64,000 nt of DNA. Origin: Rhipicephalus microplus. Its lineage: Eukaryota > Arthropoda > Arachnida > Ixodida > Ixodidae. The notes beneath the pieces are model-generated. The model was not told where the DNA came from. It saw nothing but the letters and a program-made list of their open reading frames with translations, and searched no databases. The stretch lies in the NCBI RefSeq assembly GCF_043290135.1, contig NC_134705.1:93141239-93205238 (forward strand). The letters run 5' to 3'. This document shows positions 1 to 12,054 of this stretch, piece after piece. Both the position numbers and the translations under genes were made by a program. Position 1 is the first letter of the stretch, and the number at the start of each line of letters is the position of its first letter.

Positions 1-2
1 TG

Positions 3-341
3 ACAACGCAAGCGCCAAGGCTACGCCACTATTCTACATGGCGTCCTCCCCGCCCCATCTGCTTCTACTGTGGCATAAGGGGTCATATATCCCGTTTCTG
101 CCGCCGCCGTCAGCAGGATGAACGACGTGGTTACTCAGCTTACGAGAGAGACTTTTCCCCGAGACCTGATGAATACGATCCCGCACCGTATCCATCCACC
201 TTCCGTCAGTCGCCCTCCCCTCCACGGTCTCATGCTGGGCCTCATCCTTCTCGTTCATCTCGCCGCCGTTCTCCGTCACCGTTTCGGCGTATGTCATCAC
301 CCTTGCGTCCCGCTCCGATCTCTCGGGACTCGGAAAACTAG
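3..341 (+). CDS. gag: Gag C-terminus of E1 (partial)
   Basis: The open frame runs from the window edge to a TAG at 339-341. It carries a CCHC zinc knuckle (C-x2-C-x4-H-x4-C, codons 60-101) followed by an Arg/Ser/Pro-rich tail ending in SEN. This is the nucleic-acid-binding part of a retrotransposon Gag, which packages element RNA in virus-like particles. The capsid part is outside the window. The pol frame overlaps in the -1 register at the stop codon. Confidence 0.85.
   Translation, partial: TTQAPRLRHYSTWRPPRPICFYCGIRGHISRFCRRRQQDERRGYSAYERDFSPRPDEYDPAPYPSTFRQSPSPPRSHAGPHPSRSSRRRSPSPFRRMSSPLRPAPISRDSEN
332..338 (+). other. Putative -1 ribosomal frameshift heptamer, gag-pol of E1
   Basis: GGAAAAC lies directly before the gag TAG. 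The protease/RT frame is open from here in the -1 register. The same heptamer, or AGAAAAC, sits at the equivalent place in E2, E3 and E5. Function is inferred from position and conservation. It does not fit the strict X-XXY-YYZ rule at the P-site codon. Confidence 0.55.
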
Positions 342-3300
342 AAGGTGCAGTTTTTGGAGGGGAAACTGCTTGTCGTCGGAACGCTACAACTCCTCCGTCT
401 CGTCCAGCTAATTTACTGCCTGTTTCTGTGGAAGGTGTTTTTGTTGACGCCCTTATAGACACTGGAGCCGCAATTTCGGTAATTGATCGTGAATTGTGTT
501 TTCGCCTGCGTAAAGTGCAAACTCCTTATGCCGGTCCCATGTTATGCGGTGCTAATGACAGTCCAATTCGCCCGACCGGGTTATGCACTGCTCGTATTCT
601 CATCAATGGAATCCGTCATCACATACAATTGGCTGTGCTGTCTTCGTGCGCTCATCAGATAATCTTAGGCTGGGACTTCTTGTCAGCGGCGTCTGCTGTA
701 ATTTCGTGTGGTCGGCCCCTCATTCGTATTACGGACACTGAGCTTTCTTCTGCTGCCGACCTTTCGTCGCCCAACCTTGTGACAGCTGCGGATTTCCTCC
801 TGCCTCCCGGACGAGAACGTGTCCTTACGATCAAGTCACGTGACATTCTAGATGGTGACGCTCTGGTTGCTCCTTGCCAGCGCTGCATTTTTCGAGGGAT
901 CACCATCGCATCTTGTTTAGTGCGGTTCTCCCGTGGTTATGCAAGCATCACGGCCTGCAACACGACGCCAGAACCACTTCTTTTGCCTGAGGGGACCACT
1001 GTTGCCAGCATTACCGAAGAAGCACCGCTTTGTGTCGTCACTGGTTCATCTGCTTCGTCATTCTCAAAGTGTATGCCAGCGGAAGATGCATTTCCTGCTC
1101 TCAAGGCCACTTTGTGTGAACATCTCAACCCAACGCAAACGGATGCCTTGCTAGCGTTATTAATGAAGCACAAAACTTGCTTCGACGTTTGTTCCGAAGG
1201 TCTGGGTCAAACAACAGTGACCGCCCATCGTATCGACACCGACGGATCCCGTGTGATTCGCCGCCGCCCTTACCGTGTGTCGGCTTCTGAGCGCAAGCTT
1301 ATAGAAGAACAAGTCAACGACATGCTCGCGCGCAACGTCATCAGGCCTTCGACAAGCGCATGGTCTTCTCCTGTCGTATTAGTGAAAAAAAAGGATGGCT
1401 CGGTACGGTTTTGCATTGATTACAGATCACTCAACAAAATCACTCGTAAGGACGTCTACCCAATGCCTCGCATTGACGACGCTCTTGATACTTTACAAGG
1501 TGCCGAGTACTTTTCAAGTCTCGACTTGCGCTCCGGTTATTGGCAGATTCCAATGCACGAGTCTGATAAAGAGAAGACTGCGTTTGCTACGCCAGATGGG
1601 CTCTTTGAATTCAATGTAATGCCTTTCGGCCTGTGCAATGCCCCAGCCACATTCGAACGGATGATAGACACGGTACTGCGGGGATTAAAATGGAAGACCT
1701 GCCTTTGCTACCTGGACGACATTGTCATTTTTCGTCGAGCTTCTCACAGCACCTGGACCGGCTAGACGAAGTCCTCACGTGCTTAGCTAAGGCCGGTCTC
1801 CAGCTCAACACTAAGAAGTGTCGGTTTGCCAGTCACAGCATCAAGGTATTAGGTCATGTCGTCAGTAAACATGGCGTTGAGCCCGATCCCGACAAGGTTG
1901 CCGCGGTGCTGCACTTTCCTACACCAACCACACAGAAAGACCTCCGCAGCTTCCTTGGCTTAGCGTCGTATTTCCGCCGCTTTGTACGTGATTTCGCTAC
2001 TATTGCGGCTCCTCTGCACAAACGTCTGACCACGAGCGCACCCTTTGTCTGGTCGGATGACTGCGAAGCCGCTTTTCACACCCTCAAGCGATGCCTCACA
2101 TCACGGCCAGTGCTTCGCCATTTCGACCCTGCAGCACCTACTGTGCTACACACTGACGCAAGTGGACTTGGCATCGGTGCTGTCCTTCTTCAGCGGAACC
2201 AAGCTTCCGAAGAACAAGTCGTGGCCTACGCGAGCCGTACTCTGTCACATGCTGAGCGAAACTACAGCATCACTGAGCAAGAATGTCTCGCCATCGTGTG
2301 GTCCATCCAAAAGTTTCGTCCTTACTTATACGGCCGGCATTTCACAATAGTGACTGACCATCATGCTCTGTGTTGGTTATCGTCTCTCAAAAATTTGTCG
2401 GGACGCCTTGGCCGTTGGGTACTACGATTGCAAGAGTATGACTACAGCGTCACATATAGGTCGGGCCGAGAGCACCAAGATGCTGACGCTTTGTCCCGTT
2501 GCCCGCTCTCGCAAAGCGCCGAAGTGTCACCTTCCATCTGTTCGTCACCGCCTGCCAAAGTGACCAAACAGACGGCTGCTCTTTCGAAACAGTTAGTTGC
2601 CTCGGCGGACCTTCTTTCGTCCACAGATGTCGCCTCGCTCCAACATGCCGATACCTACTGCCGCACAATCATCGATTGGCTCACTGGCTTATCGCGTGCT
2701 CCAAACAGCCGCCTAAGACGACAACTTGCCCGTTTCAAGCTTCAAGAGGGAACATTATGTCGGCAAATTTACCATCCTCTCGGTAACCAATGGGTTCCCG
2801 TCATTCCTCGCTCACTTCGTCTGGAAGTTCTACAAGCGTTTCATGACGATGCGACAGCTGGCCACTTAGGGTTCCACAAGAACTACGACCGCCTCAGGAC
2901 TCGCTGCTTTTGGCCTGGCCTCTCCACTTCTGTCGCCAAGTACGTCACTTCCTGCGCGTCATGCCAGCACCGAAAACGTACCACGTCTCTTCCCGCGGGG
3001 CCACTGCAACCACTGCCGTGCCCGTCCACTCCCTTTGAATTTGTGGGCATAGACTTATACGGACCTCTTCCGCTTACGCCAGCCGGTCACCGCTGGATTG
3101 TTACTGCCGTAGATCACCTTACTCGCTACGCGGAGACGGCAGCTCTTTCATCTGGTGCTACCTCTGAAGTAGCCGATTTTTTCCTTCGCGCCATTATTTT
3201 ACGACATGGCGCACCGCGTGTGCTCCTTAGTGACCGTGGCAAGACATTTCTTTCACATGTCCTTGCTGAAGTCTTAAAGGCCTCTAACACCATCCACAAG

Positions 3301-3900
3301 ACCACATCAGCGTATCACCCAGAAACTAATGGTCTGACTGAGCGTTTTCACCGAACTTTGTCCGACATGATCTCTATGTACGTGCAACCAGATCACAAAA
3401 ACTGGGACACAATACTTCCTTTTGTCACGTTCGCATATAACACTGCCATACAGCGTACAACGAATTTTAGCCCTTTTTTTCTCGTGTATGGCCGTGTACC
3501 GACTTTTGTTCTGGACACCACCTTTTTGTCCACATCTTCCAATCCATCTTCATCTCTCCCGGAAGAGTTCGCCGCTCGCGTCGCCCGCTGCCGTGAAATC
3601 GCCCGCGCCAACACTGCTACCATTCAGGACAAGAGAAAAATCGACATTGATGCGAAGCGTCGAGTTGTTGTGTTCCGCCCAGGCGACGAAGTCCTTTTGT
3701 GGACACCTGTTCGTGTACCTGGGCTCTGCGAAAAATTCCTTCACCGGTATCTCGGTCCATACACCGTCCTGGAACGAACATCTGAAGTCAACTATCGCGT
3801 TGCTCCTGTCAACGCGGCTTCTGATCGTCGTCGCCGCCACACCGAGATCGCCCACGTCTCTCGACTGAAACGATATATTCGGCGTCCCAACCCTTTCTAA
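332..3900 (+). pseudogene. pol: Pol polyprotein of E1 (PR-RT-RNase H-IN), one frameshift
   Basis: Order along the frame: aspartic protease with ALIDTGA near base 460; reverse transcriptase with [10 protein letters not shown] and the catalytic YLDD at 1709-1720; RNase H with LHTDASG near 2150 and TDHHALCWL near 2355; integrase with an H/H-C/C zinc site, then D (VGIDLYGPLP), D (LLSDRGK) and E (TNGLTERF) catalytic residues. The frame opens at the -1 shift site, as no good ATG precedes the protease. The reading frame changes by one base in a T-run at 1728-1732, just after YLDD, so RT is split: 332-1765 in one frame and about 1729-3900 in another. The rest is uninterrupted, so this is a lightly damaged copy or, less likely, an assembly error in a homopolymer. 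Confidence 0.9.
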
Positions 3901-3934
3901 CTTGCTGCCCTCTTTCGCGAAGGGGGGAAAATAG

Positions 3935-4156
3935 TGTGAGCGCTGACTATGTACTTCATCTTCATCTGCATGACCAAACCATTGTAGTGATCATCATCGT
4001 ATGTCACGCGGGCTGGCTCTCTGGCTCGTGCGCCTGGATTAAAGAAGGATAACCTGGTTGCTGCCGTACCGGACGTGGTCTCATACCGGACCACGTCCGG
4101 TATGAGACCACGTTTGCACGGTTGCTGCCGTACCGGACGTGGCATCGGTGTCATGC

Positions 4157-4157
<1 letters not shown>
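3935..4157 (+). repeat. 3' LTR of E1
   Basis: It begins TGTGAGCGC directly after the polypurine tract and ends near a CA next to the TA array. It contains ATTAAA near 4039 as a possible poly(A) signal. It is unusual in carrying three copies of a TACCGGACGTGG-type motif, two of them in inverted orientation. No second copy is in the window, so length (~220 bp) is estimated. Confidence 0.65.
4074..4112. repeat. Perfect 17-bp inverted repeat inside the E1 LTR
   Basis: Arms 4074-4090 and 4096-4112 (CGTGGTCTCATACCGGA and its complement) flank a 5-base spacer. The arms overlap a second inverted pair, CCGGACGTGGT / ACCACGTCCGG, so alternative hairpins are possible in RNA or DNA. This lies just downstream of the ATTAAA sequence, where LTR RNA 3' ends would form. 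Confidence 0.85.

Positions 4158-4160
<3 letters not shown>

Positions 4161-4252
<92 letters not shown>
4161..4252. repeat. (TA)n microsatellite between E1 and E2
   Basis: About 92 bp of alternating TA with one TACA variant. It separates the 3' ends of E1 and E2. Confidence 0.97.
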
Positions 4253-4253
4253 A

Positions 4254-4423
4254 TGACGACTCGGTTCTAACGAGGTTTATTGGTCGTTAACTCGGGAACG
4301 AACAAGCGCAACGGACCCGACAAAGAAGCGCACGTTCCAAGAAGACGATGATTGTCAGCCAGAACATATGATGATGATTGACTGCTGTTCAGATGAGGAT
4401 AAAGCGCATAATAGATGCCTACA
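4254..4423 (-). repeat. 3' LTR of E2 (170 bp)
   Basis: Same length and start/end (TG..CA) as the copy at 9230-9399. On the minus strand it contains AATAAA. It lies next to the (TA)n array that also borders E1. Confidence 0.93.
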
Positions 4424-4429
4424 CTGATT

Positions 4430-4445
4430 CCCCCCCCCCCCCCCC
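4430..4445 (-). other. Polypurine tract of E2 (G-run)
   Basis: A run of 16 C on the plus strand is a G-run on the element's sense strand, followed by AATCAG and then the LTR. Its position fits the plus-strand priming site. E4 has a similar G-rich tract with the same AATC end. Confidence 0.75.
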
Positions 4446-4481
4446 GTGGAAGCGGCCAGCCTGGCCGCTGCGGGCGGGTAG

Positions 4482-7400
4482 TCAAGGTGACGAGGAACGT
4501 CGTGTGAAAAGCTTCATGCGGGGAACGTGTACAATTTCGGTGCTGCGGTAACGGCGGTCAGTTGGCACGACAAGAGGCGTCACACGATAGTTGACAGGTA
4601 AAGTCTGCTCTAAACCAACATATGGGCCGATGAATCGAGGCTGGAACTTGTCGCAGAGACCAGGTGTGCGAATTGGTGTCAATAGCAGCACCTCGTCACC
4701 CGGTCAGAATGATACCACACGATGAGAGGTGTCGTAGACGGCCTTCCTTGCTTGTTGCGTAGCTTCCGTCTTCATGCGAGCGTGCTGGCGGCACTGGGCA
4801 AGGCGAGAAATATATTCTTCGCAAGAAGATGGTGATGGAGGGCCATTGCTGGTGAAGAAGGAAACATCGATAAAGAAAGTAGGTGAACGTCCGTAAACGA
4901 GATAAAACGGTGAGTAGCCGGTTGTGCGCTGAACAGCGGTGTTGTAGGCGAAAGTGAGGAACGGTAGAAGTTTATCCCAGTTTCTGTGATCCGGTTGAAT
5001 GTATACGGCGATCATGTCGGCAAGGGTTCGATGAAATCTATCGGTCGGACCGTTTGTTTGAGGATGGTAGCTAGACGCCATCTTGTGTGTGGTACCAGAA
5101 ACGCGAAGAACTTCACCTAAAAGCTGTGATAAGAACACCTTTCCACGGTCACTTAGAAGTACATGAGGAGCACCATGACGTAGTATTATGGCCTGAAGGA
5201 CGAAGTCAGCAACTTCCGATGCGGAACCAGTAGCTACTGAAGATGTCTCGGCATAGCGTGTCATATGGTCTACGGCGGTGACTATCCAACTATTTCCAGC
5301 ACCAGTGACAGGAAGGGGCCCATAAAGATCGACACCGACGACCTCGAAAGGTGTTGTAGGGCACGTCATTGGCTGTAACTGACCAGCCGGGGGAGATGTC
5401 GGCAGTTTGCGAAGTTGGCACGGAGAGCAGGAACCCACGTACTTTGCTACGCTGGTAGAAATCCCAGGCCAATAAGAGCGGCTTCAAATATGGTCGTAGG
5501 TGTTGTGAAAGCCTAGGTGGCCAGCAGTCAAATCGTCAAGAAAGGCGTTAAGTACAAGATGTTGAAGTGCGCGTGGCAGAACAGGTACCCAGCGTTGGCC
5601 GTCAGGATGATATATGTTACGATGCAGCACACCGTCCTGAAATTTGAAGTGCTCGAGTTGTCGACGAAGGCGTGCATTGGGTGGACGCGTAGCTCCTGAG
5701 AGGTGGTCTATGATGCGCCGACAATACGGGTCAGCCTGCGGGCGAGAACTGAAGGGTTGTTCATCGTCGATTCGTGGTTGGTACAGCGAGGCGAGCAAGG
5801 CAACAGAAGTGGGAGTCACGTTCGCACTGGTGTCGTTGGAGGTGGCAGTTGGAGCGTCGAACGACGCCGTAGGTAGTGGGCAACGAGAAAGAGCGTCGAC
5901 GTCTTGATGTTTTTTGCCCGATTTATAAATAATCTCAAACTGATACTCCCGTAGGCGTAAAATCCAACTACCCAAGCGTCCGGACAAGTTCTTCATTGTA
6001 GAAAGCCAGCATAAGGCGTGGTGGTCCGTTACGATGGTGAATTGACGGCCGTACAGATAAGGACGGAACTTTTGTATGGACCAAACCACAGCGAGGCACT
6101 CTTGCTCAGTGATGGTATAGTTTTTTTCGGTAGAAGTAAGCACTCGGCTAGCATATGCGATGACCCTTTCCCGTCCAGAGTTATCGCGTTGGAGGAGAAC
6201 AGCACCTATACCGCAACCGCTGGCGTCGGTATGCAGGAGTGTTGGGGCGGTATCATCAAAATGGCAGAGTACAGGCTCTGACGTCAAAGCTTTCTTCAAT
6301 AGGTGAAACGCCGACTGACATTCCTCGGACCACACAAAGGGTGCATTAGATGCAAGTAGTTTGTGAAGTGGCGCAGCTATTGAAGCGACGAAAATATGAT
6401 GCGAGGCCAAGAAAACTTCGCAAATCCTTAAGTCTTGAAGGGCATGGAAATCGAAGGACGGCAGCGATCTTTTCGGAGTCAGGGCGAATACCGTCCTTGC
6501 TGACGACATGACCAAGAACCTTGATGAATTTGGTGGCGAAACGGCACTTCTTAGTGTTGAGCTGCAGACCCGCACCGGCGAGGCATGTTAAGACGTCATC
6601 CAAGCGCCTCAGGTGCTGAGAAAACGTTGATGAAAAGATGATAATGTCATCAAAGTAGCAGAGACACGTCTTCCATTTTAGACCACGAAGGACGGTGTCG
6701 ATTATGCGTTCAAACGTCGCGGGCGCATTGCAGAGCCCGAAAGGCATCACGTTAAATTCGTATAGGCCATCGGGGGTTGAAAATGCCGTTTTTTCTTTGT
6801 CGTCATCGTGCATGGGAATTCGCCAATATCCCGAACGCAAATCAAGGCTTGAAAAGTATTCGGCGCCTTGCAGTGAATCAAGGGCGTCGTCGATGCGTGG
6901 CATGGGGTATACGTCCTTGCGTGTGATGTTGTTAAGTGCCCGGTAATCAACTCAAAAGCGCACGGAGCCATATTTTTTTCGTACCAAAACAACAGGGGAT
7001 GACCAAGGGCTAGTTGATGGACGAATTATTTCTCGTTGGAGCATGTCAGCGACGTTTTCCTCGATGATTTTTTGATCAGCGAGAGACACGCGGTACGGGC
7101 AGCGATGTACAATAAATGTTCCCTCCGTCTGAATGCGATGCGCTGCAGTGGTAGTTCGGCCCAACGTTGAGGAGCAGGTGTCGAAAGAATCGGCGTGTTT
7201 CGTTAACAACGCAAGCAACTGCTGCGCCTGGATAGCTGTTAAGTCATCACTGATAAGAGCTGTGAAGGGAGAGGATGAGCCAGGCTTACTCATAGAACGG
7301 TCGTTGGTAGAGGCAGGTTTAAGTGGCGTGACGCTGACAGGCTCAGCATCCACAACACAGGCTACAGCAGTGCCCTCTGGCAGGAGAACTTTCTCTGGCG

Positions 7401-8036
7401 TTTCATTCGTAGCATTGACGAGCGCAGAGCCATGGTGAAAGCGTACGACACCTGATGCAAGGGCTACGCCTTTTGCGATGCAAGTCGACGAAGGGGACAC
7501 CAAGACGTCTCCGTGGTCGATGTCCTTAGAGATTAGGGTTACAATTCGTTCTTGATGTGGCGGTAGTTCGAGATCTTCGCGAGCGAACAGGCGTAGTGGC
7601 TTGTAGACGCCTTCGACGAACATGGAGTCCGTATTAGTTAGGTGCAGAATCCGTTCACCGCAACATATAGCGGCTGAAGAAGAAGATAGGAAGTCCCACC
7701 CTAGAATTATCTGGTGAGAGCACCGGGTGAGCACAGTGAACTCGATGTAATGCAAAATGTCATCAATAAACACACGAACAGTACGAAGAGCAAAAGGGCG
7801 GATAGTGTTCCCCTGGGCTTCGACTATATTGGGTCCATTATAAGGTGTCATTACTTTTTCAGGCGTTTGCACAAATCATACCTAATCACAGAAACTGTAG
7901 CACCGGTGTCCAGCAAAGCGTCCACGAGAACTCCTTCCACCGTAACAGAAACCACGTTGAACGGGCGTGCTGGAGGAATATGAGTCCTTCTGTTACATGC
8001 AGTTTCTCCTCCGAAAACTGCATCATTTAGTTTTCT
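4482..8036 (-). pseudogene. pol: Pol polyprotein of E2 (PR-RT-RNase H-IN), multiply broken
   Basis: Read on the minus strand from the frameshift heptamer. Protease DTGA is near 7900; RT with [10 protein letters not shown] and the catalytic motif read as YFDD (Leu to Phe) near 6650; RNase H with LHTDASG near 6230 and TDHHALCWL near 6020; integrase DDE residues follow in VGVDLYGPLP, LLSDRGK and TNGPTDRFHRTL, where the usual E is D. In-frame TGA stops are at 6952-6954, 5484-5486 and 4704-4706. A small deletion with frameshift lies near 6390, between RT and RNase H. The altered RT motif and the E-to-D change suggest no activity even without the stops. Two of the three TGA codons sit where related elements have Arg, fitting CGA to TGA decay. 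Confidence 0.9.
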
Positions 8037-9150
8037 GACCGGTTGTCAGTCGTAAACGAGGCTGGCCGAAGAGGAGAGGAGGAGCGACGGAAGGGCGAAG
8101 GTGATTGGCGTCGGCTTGAACGGTAAGTGTTCCGCGTCTCAGTCGACGCGGGCGGAGATGGAGACCGCTGCTGTCTAGATGAATAACGCCGAGCGTAAGA
8201 ATCCCCACTGGAAAAGTCCCGTTCGCGCATGTCGTACCAGCGACGCTCGTCCTGCTGGCGCTTGCGGCAGAAGCGCGATATATGGCCACGATATCCACAG
8301 TAAAAGCATGTTGGGCGAGACGGGTGCCAAGGCGGGTAGTAGAGGGCGTTCGGCGCACCGAGAGATAGCGCACTCAAGTGGACGGACGGAGGGTCGGGTG
8401 GGATTGGCCGGAAGTGGACCGGTGGTGCAGCAGCAACCGGCGTGAATGATGGCAGCGGCGAAGTAGAGTTTACGTTGCGAGGAGGCGAGGCCGCAACTTG
8501 CGCGTACGTTGGAGGGCTAGACGGAGGTGGTTGTACGTAGGCTGGACCGGTGAATGATGTTAGTTCCTCCCTTACGATGTCACGGAGGGCCATGCTTGAA
8601 GTGTGTGTGACAGATGGAGAAGGTTGTGAGATGCCCATTGATTGAAGTTCTTCTCGTATGATCTCCCGTATCATGTCACGCAGGTCCCGGTCTGCTGTAC
8701 GGTGTTCACTATTGCCCGACTGAAGGCGAACAGAATCAAGTTCGTCGAGACGCTGACACGTAGAGACGACGTCAGTGACAGTAGAAGGATTCTGGGCAAC
8801 AAGGGCATTGTTGGCAATGCTTCCGAAGCCCTTCAGGATGTGGCGCAGTTTGTCCGACTCGGACATCGAACACTATCGGACATTGCGCCGGCAAAGCGCA
8901 AGGACATCCTCGATGTAAGATGTGTATGACTCGCCGGGATGTTGTTGGCGAGTATCTAGGGCCCTCCTGCTAGAGCGGATCGAAGGGCTGGCGTGCCGAA
9001 TACTTGGCGTAGCTGCTGCTTGAAGGTAGGCCAGTCGCTGTGGTCGATCTCATGGTTCAAGAACCATGTCTTGGCAACGCCCGTTAGATAAAGCGATACT
9101 CGACAGAGCTTGTTAGAGTCGTCCCAGTGATTAGTTGCGCGAGGGTCCAA
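8027..9150 (-). pseudogene. gag: Gag of E2, decayed
   Basis: The N-terminal capsid-like part ([20 protein letters not shown]) is at 8956-9150. It is separated from the rest by a frameshift or gap near 8955 and an in-frame TAG near 8875. The remaining frame, 8027-8866, contains the capsid end (SESDKLRHILKGF), a Pro-rich linker and a CCHC knuckle (CFYCGYRGHISRFC), and ends in SEN like E1. The similar spacing to the intact Gag of E3 supports a single original gene. A start codon cannot be chosen with confidence. Confidence 0.85.
8030..8036 (-). other. Putative -1 frameshift heptamer of E2
   Basis: Minus-strand AGAAAAC followed at once by the gag TAA. Same position and register as in E1, E3 and E5. 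Confidence 0.5.
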
Positions 9151-9229
9151 GCGGCGGCCTGAACGGAGCTCCAGCGAGTAGGCGTTGTAAGGAGAGGTTC
9201 TGGGAACGTCAATCCACCTCCACCACGTA

Positions 9230-9660
<431 letters not shown>

Positions 9661-9779
9661 CGATTCCCCCTCCCCCCGAAAGCTGGCACCGGTTACAAAC
9701 TACTACAAATTTAAAACAAAATAAACAAAATAATGGCCAAATTTGCAGTTCCACGTCCCGACGGAGTTCCACAATCTCA

Positions 9780-10163
9780 CTAAATCTTCAAGGCCGAGGG
9801 AGCAGTCCGGTGATTTTTATGACGACTCTGGTGGACGAGCTTGACTGTTGCGTTCCGGACAGAGTGGGCTACACATGAACACTGACACATGAATTGTTCT
9901 GGGGACTGAGCAAGGTTGGAACGCATTGTTGCATCGGCAGCTCGGATGTCGTCGGGGTTGTATTTTTCGTCGTGAATGGTGCAATCCCGGTGCTTCTTGC
10001 TTTCGTGCTTTTTGACAGACTGTGATGAAGTGCCTGAGTGCTTGCGGTGTGCAATCAGTGCTTCCGCGTCTTTCTCGGCGTTTTCTGTGGTGGTGCAGTC
10101 GGTGTAATAGCTGAGGCATGTAGTGTCTCTGGTGACGTTTCTTTGTGCGAAAGTGTCTGACAT
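9780..10163 (-). CDS. Second small ORF of E4, unknown
   Basis: An open frame of 127 residues, beginning with ATG, downstream of the gag-like frame in a different register. It is rich in Lys, His, Ser and Thr and has scattered Cys (CLSYYTDC near the start, CQCSC near the end) but no recognised domain. It could be a chance frame or the C-terminal part of the gag-like protein after an ancestral frameshift. I do not assign a function. Confidence 0.35.
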   Translation of the reverse strand: MSDTFAQRNVTRDTTCLSYYTDCTTTENAEKDAEALIAHRKHSGTSSQSVKKHESKKHRDCTIHDEKYNPDDIRAADATMRSNLAQSPEQFMCQCSCVAHSVRNATVKLVHQSRHKNHRTAPSALKI

Positions 10164-10203
10164 CTTGAATTGGTCTTTGGTTTAGAGATCTTATTTTCCG
10201 ATG

Positions 10204-11532
10204 TTATTTTATTGGTGAGTGCGCTTCCGTTAAATTTTGCGTTCGTCGATGCCCTCGTTGCAGTCTCTCTCGTTGTAGCAATAGTTTATGAACTTGGCTT
10301 TGCTTGCTTTCCTGAGGCTGCTCAAGAGATGGCTGTAGTGGCGCCCTTTCCGGAATGGGGCATTCATTTCGTTCGGTGTTTGACGCGTCCTGTAGACAGC
10401 AGATGAATGGTGAACTGGTGTCTTGCTTGTCTGGCATAGTTGGTAATGCGTCATCATTGCTAGCATGCTCTTCAGAGGCTTGGGTGACGGGGTTTATTAC
10501 GGGCGCTTCCGAAAGACAACTGTGTGCGAGGTTTGATGTATCATGCACTTCTGAATTTGTTCGATTACTGAATTGGTGAGCTCTGCATGTGGGCACCACA
10601 GGTGACAAGACATTACTAGGTTTGAACTGCAGATTTTGGCAAGTCTGCGGTGCCGTAGAAATGACACGAAGCTCTTCAGAGGCTTCTTTTTCGCTGTTGA
10701 TTGCGAGTAGTTCTTGTGCCTGGTAGCGTGCGACGTTCGATGCGTTTAAGCCTTCTGTTTTGTTTGGACTCTCGGATGTGTATGCACCGGATGGTGATGA
10801 ATGAACATGTCCGGAAAGAGCCTGGCTTGACAGGGTATTTTCGTGAAGCGCTAGGTCGTCTACCGAGGTCGCGGCGTCCTTATGAGGCGAATGGTGAGTG
10901 ATAGGAGCGCTCTAAAAACCGCGTGACGAAAACCCAGGTGGTGAACCACGCATGCGAGACGAAGAGTGAAGGGCATCAGATGGTTGAGCAACGTCTCGGG
11001 TCATATGCTGAAGCGATGACTTCGGAAATGCTGACTTTCGCGCAGAAGGGAGGCGCGCTTGACGGTTAGGTTTTTTCCCAATATACGCATCGATTTCTGT
11101 AAGTAAACTCATGTGCCACTTCGTCTTGAGGCAGTTGTCGATTCGCGCTGGGCTTTGGAATGGTTGAGGACTGCTTAAGGAATTGACGATATATTGTGCG
11201 GTTGTCTCTAGATGGTTGGCATTGAGCAGGTCTTGGTCATAGTATTTAAAACGGGTAATCATCTTCTTTTTGATTTTTCGCCATGACTCGTCATTCTCGA
11301 ATATGCGGGTGAGGTAAAATTTGAATGCCTCACCGGTGACGTAGTCACTGAAGTTCGTAACCATCTCCCGTTCCGACCAAGATGCAGCGGTAGCGTAGAG
11401 TTCGAACAGGTTGAACCAGTCCTGTACGGGTCCGTCGTCCGCGGATCCGGTGTACTTGGGGATGTCGAGGTCAGCCAATGGTTCTGTCATGGGGCTGGTC
11501 GTTGTCCTCCTAGGCGATGATTCGGTAGTCAA
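10204..11532 (-). pseudogene. gag: Gag-like protein of E4, one in-frame TAG
   Basis: The frame starts with ATG at 11532 (MTTESSPRR) and is open to 10204 except for a single TAG at 10912-10914. Codon-by-codon reading of 10915 down to 10600 shows no other stop, so the product would be about 440 residues, the length of E3 Gag. The N-terminal half has a retrotransposon capsid pattern (DIPKYTGSADDGPVQDWFNL, then YVTGEAFKFYL). The part after the stop is Ser/Thr/Pro/Glu-rich. No CCHC knuckle is visible. The TAG may be a point mutation or a readthrough stop; nothing here decides. Confidence 0.65.
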
Positions 11533-11617
11533 TGTACGGTCAGGGCGTCTTCTGGGGAACTGCGTCGATGATGAGTGACTGATGAAGGGGCAGAAAGGTC
11601 TCCATCCTGTCGACTCG

Positions 11618-11724
11618 TGTGACGCTATGATGAATGGGTGACGTGGCCTGGCTCATACGCCATGTTTATTTCAATCTGACTTCTTCTTTCTCAGCTTCTA
11701 CCAACCATCACTTCATACGTCACA
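11618..11724 (-). repeat. 5' LTR of E4 (107 bp)
   Basis: Pairs with 9557-9660. No TGG-type primer-binding site lies immediately after it on the sense strand (CGAGTCGACAGG follows), so the priming tRNA is unknown. Confidence 0.88.
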
Positions 11725-11743
11725 TATCACATATCAGCGAGGT

Positions 11744-12018
<275 letters not shown>

Positions 12019-12054
12019 ACTACCCCGGGTACGAAAAGGGAGCCGCCTGGCGAC

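Larger units (their letters stand above)
1..4157 (+). mobile_element. Ty3/gypsy LTR retrotransposon E1, 5' part outside the window
   Basis: The end of gag, the whole of pol and one 3' LTR are present in sense orientation; the 5' LTR and most of gag lie before base 1. Domain order is zinc knuckle, protease, reverse transcriptase, RNase H, integrase, which is the Ty3/gypsy (Metaviridae) order, and no envelope ORF follows integrase. A purine-rich tract (GAAGGGGGGAAAATAG, ending at 3934) precedes the LTR. The 3' end abuts a TA microsatellite, and E2 begins on its far side in the opposite orientation, so the two elements are tail to tail. The exact 3' end is uncertain by a few bases (CA at 4153 or 4157). 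Confidence 0.9.
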
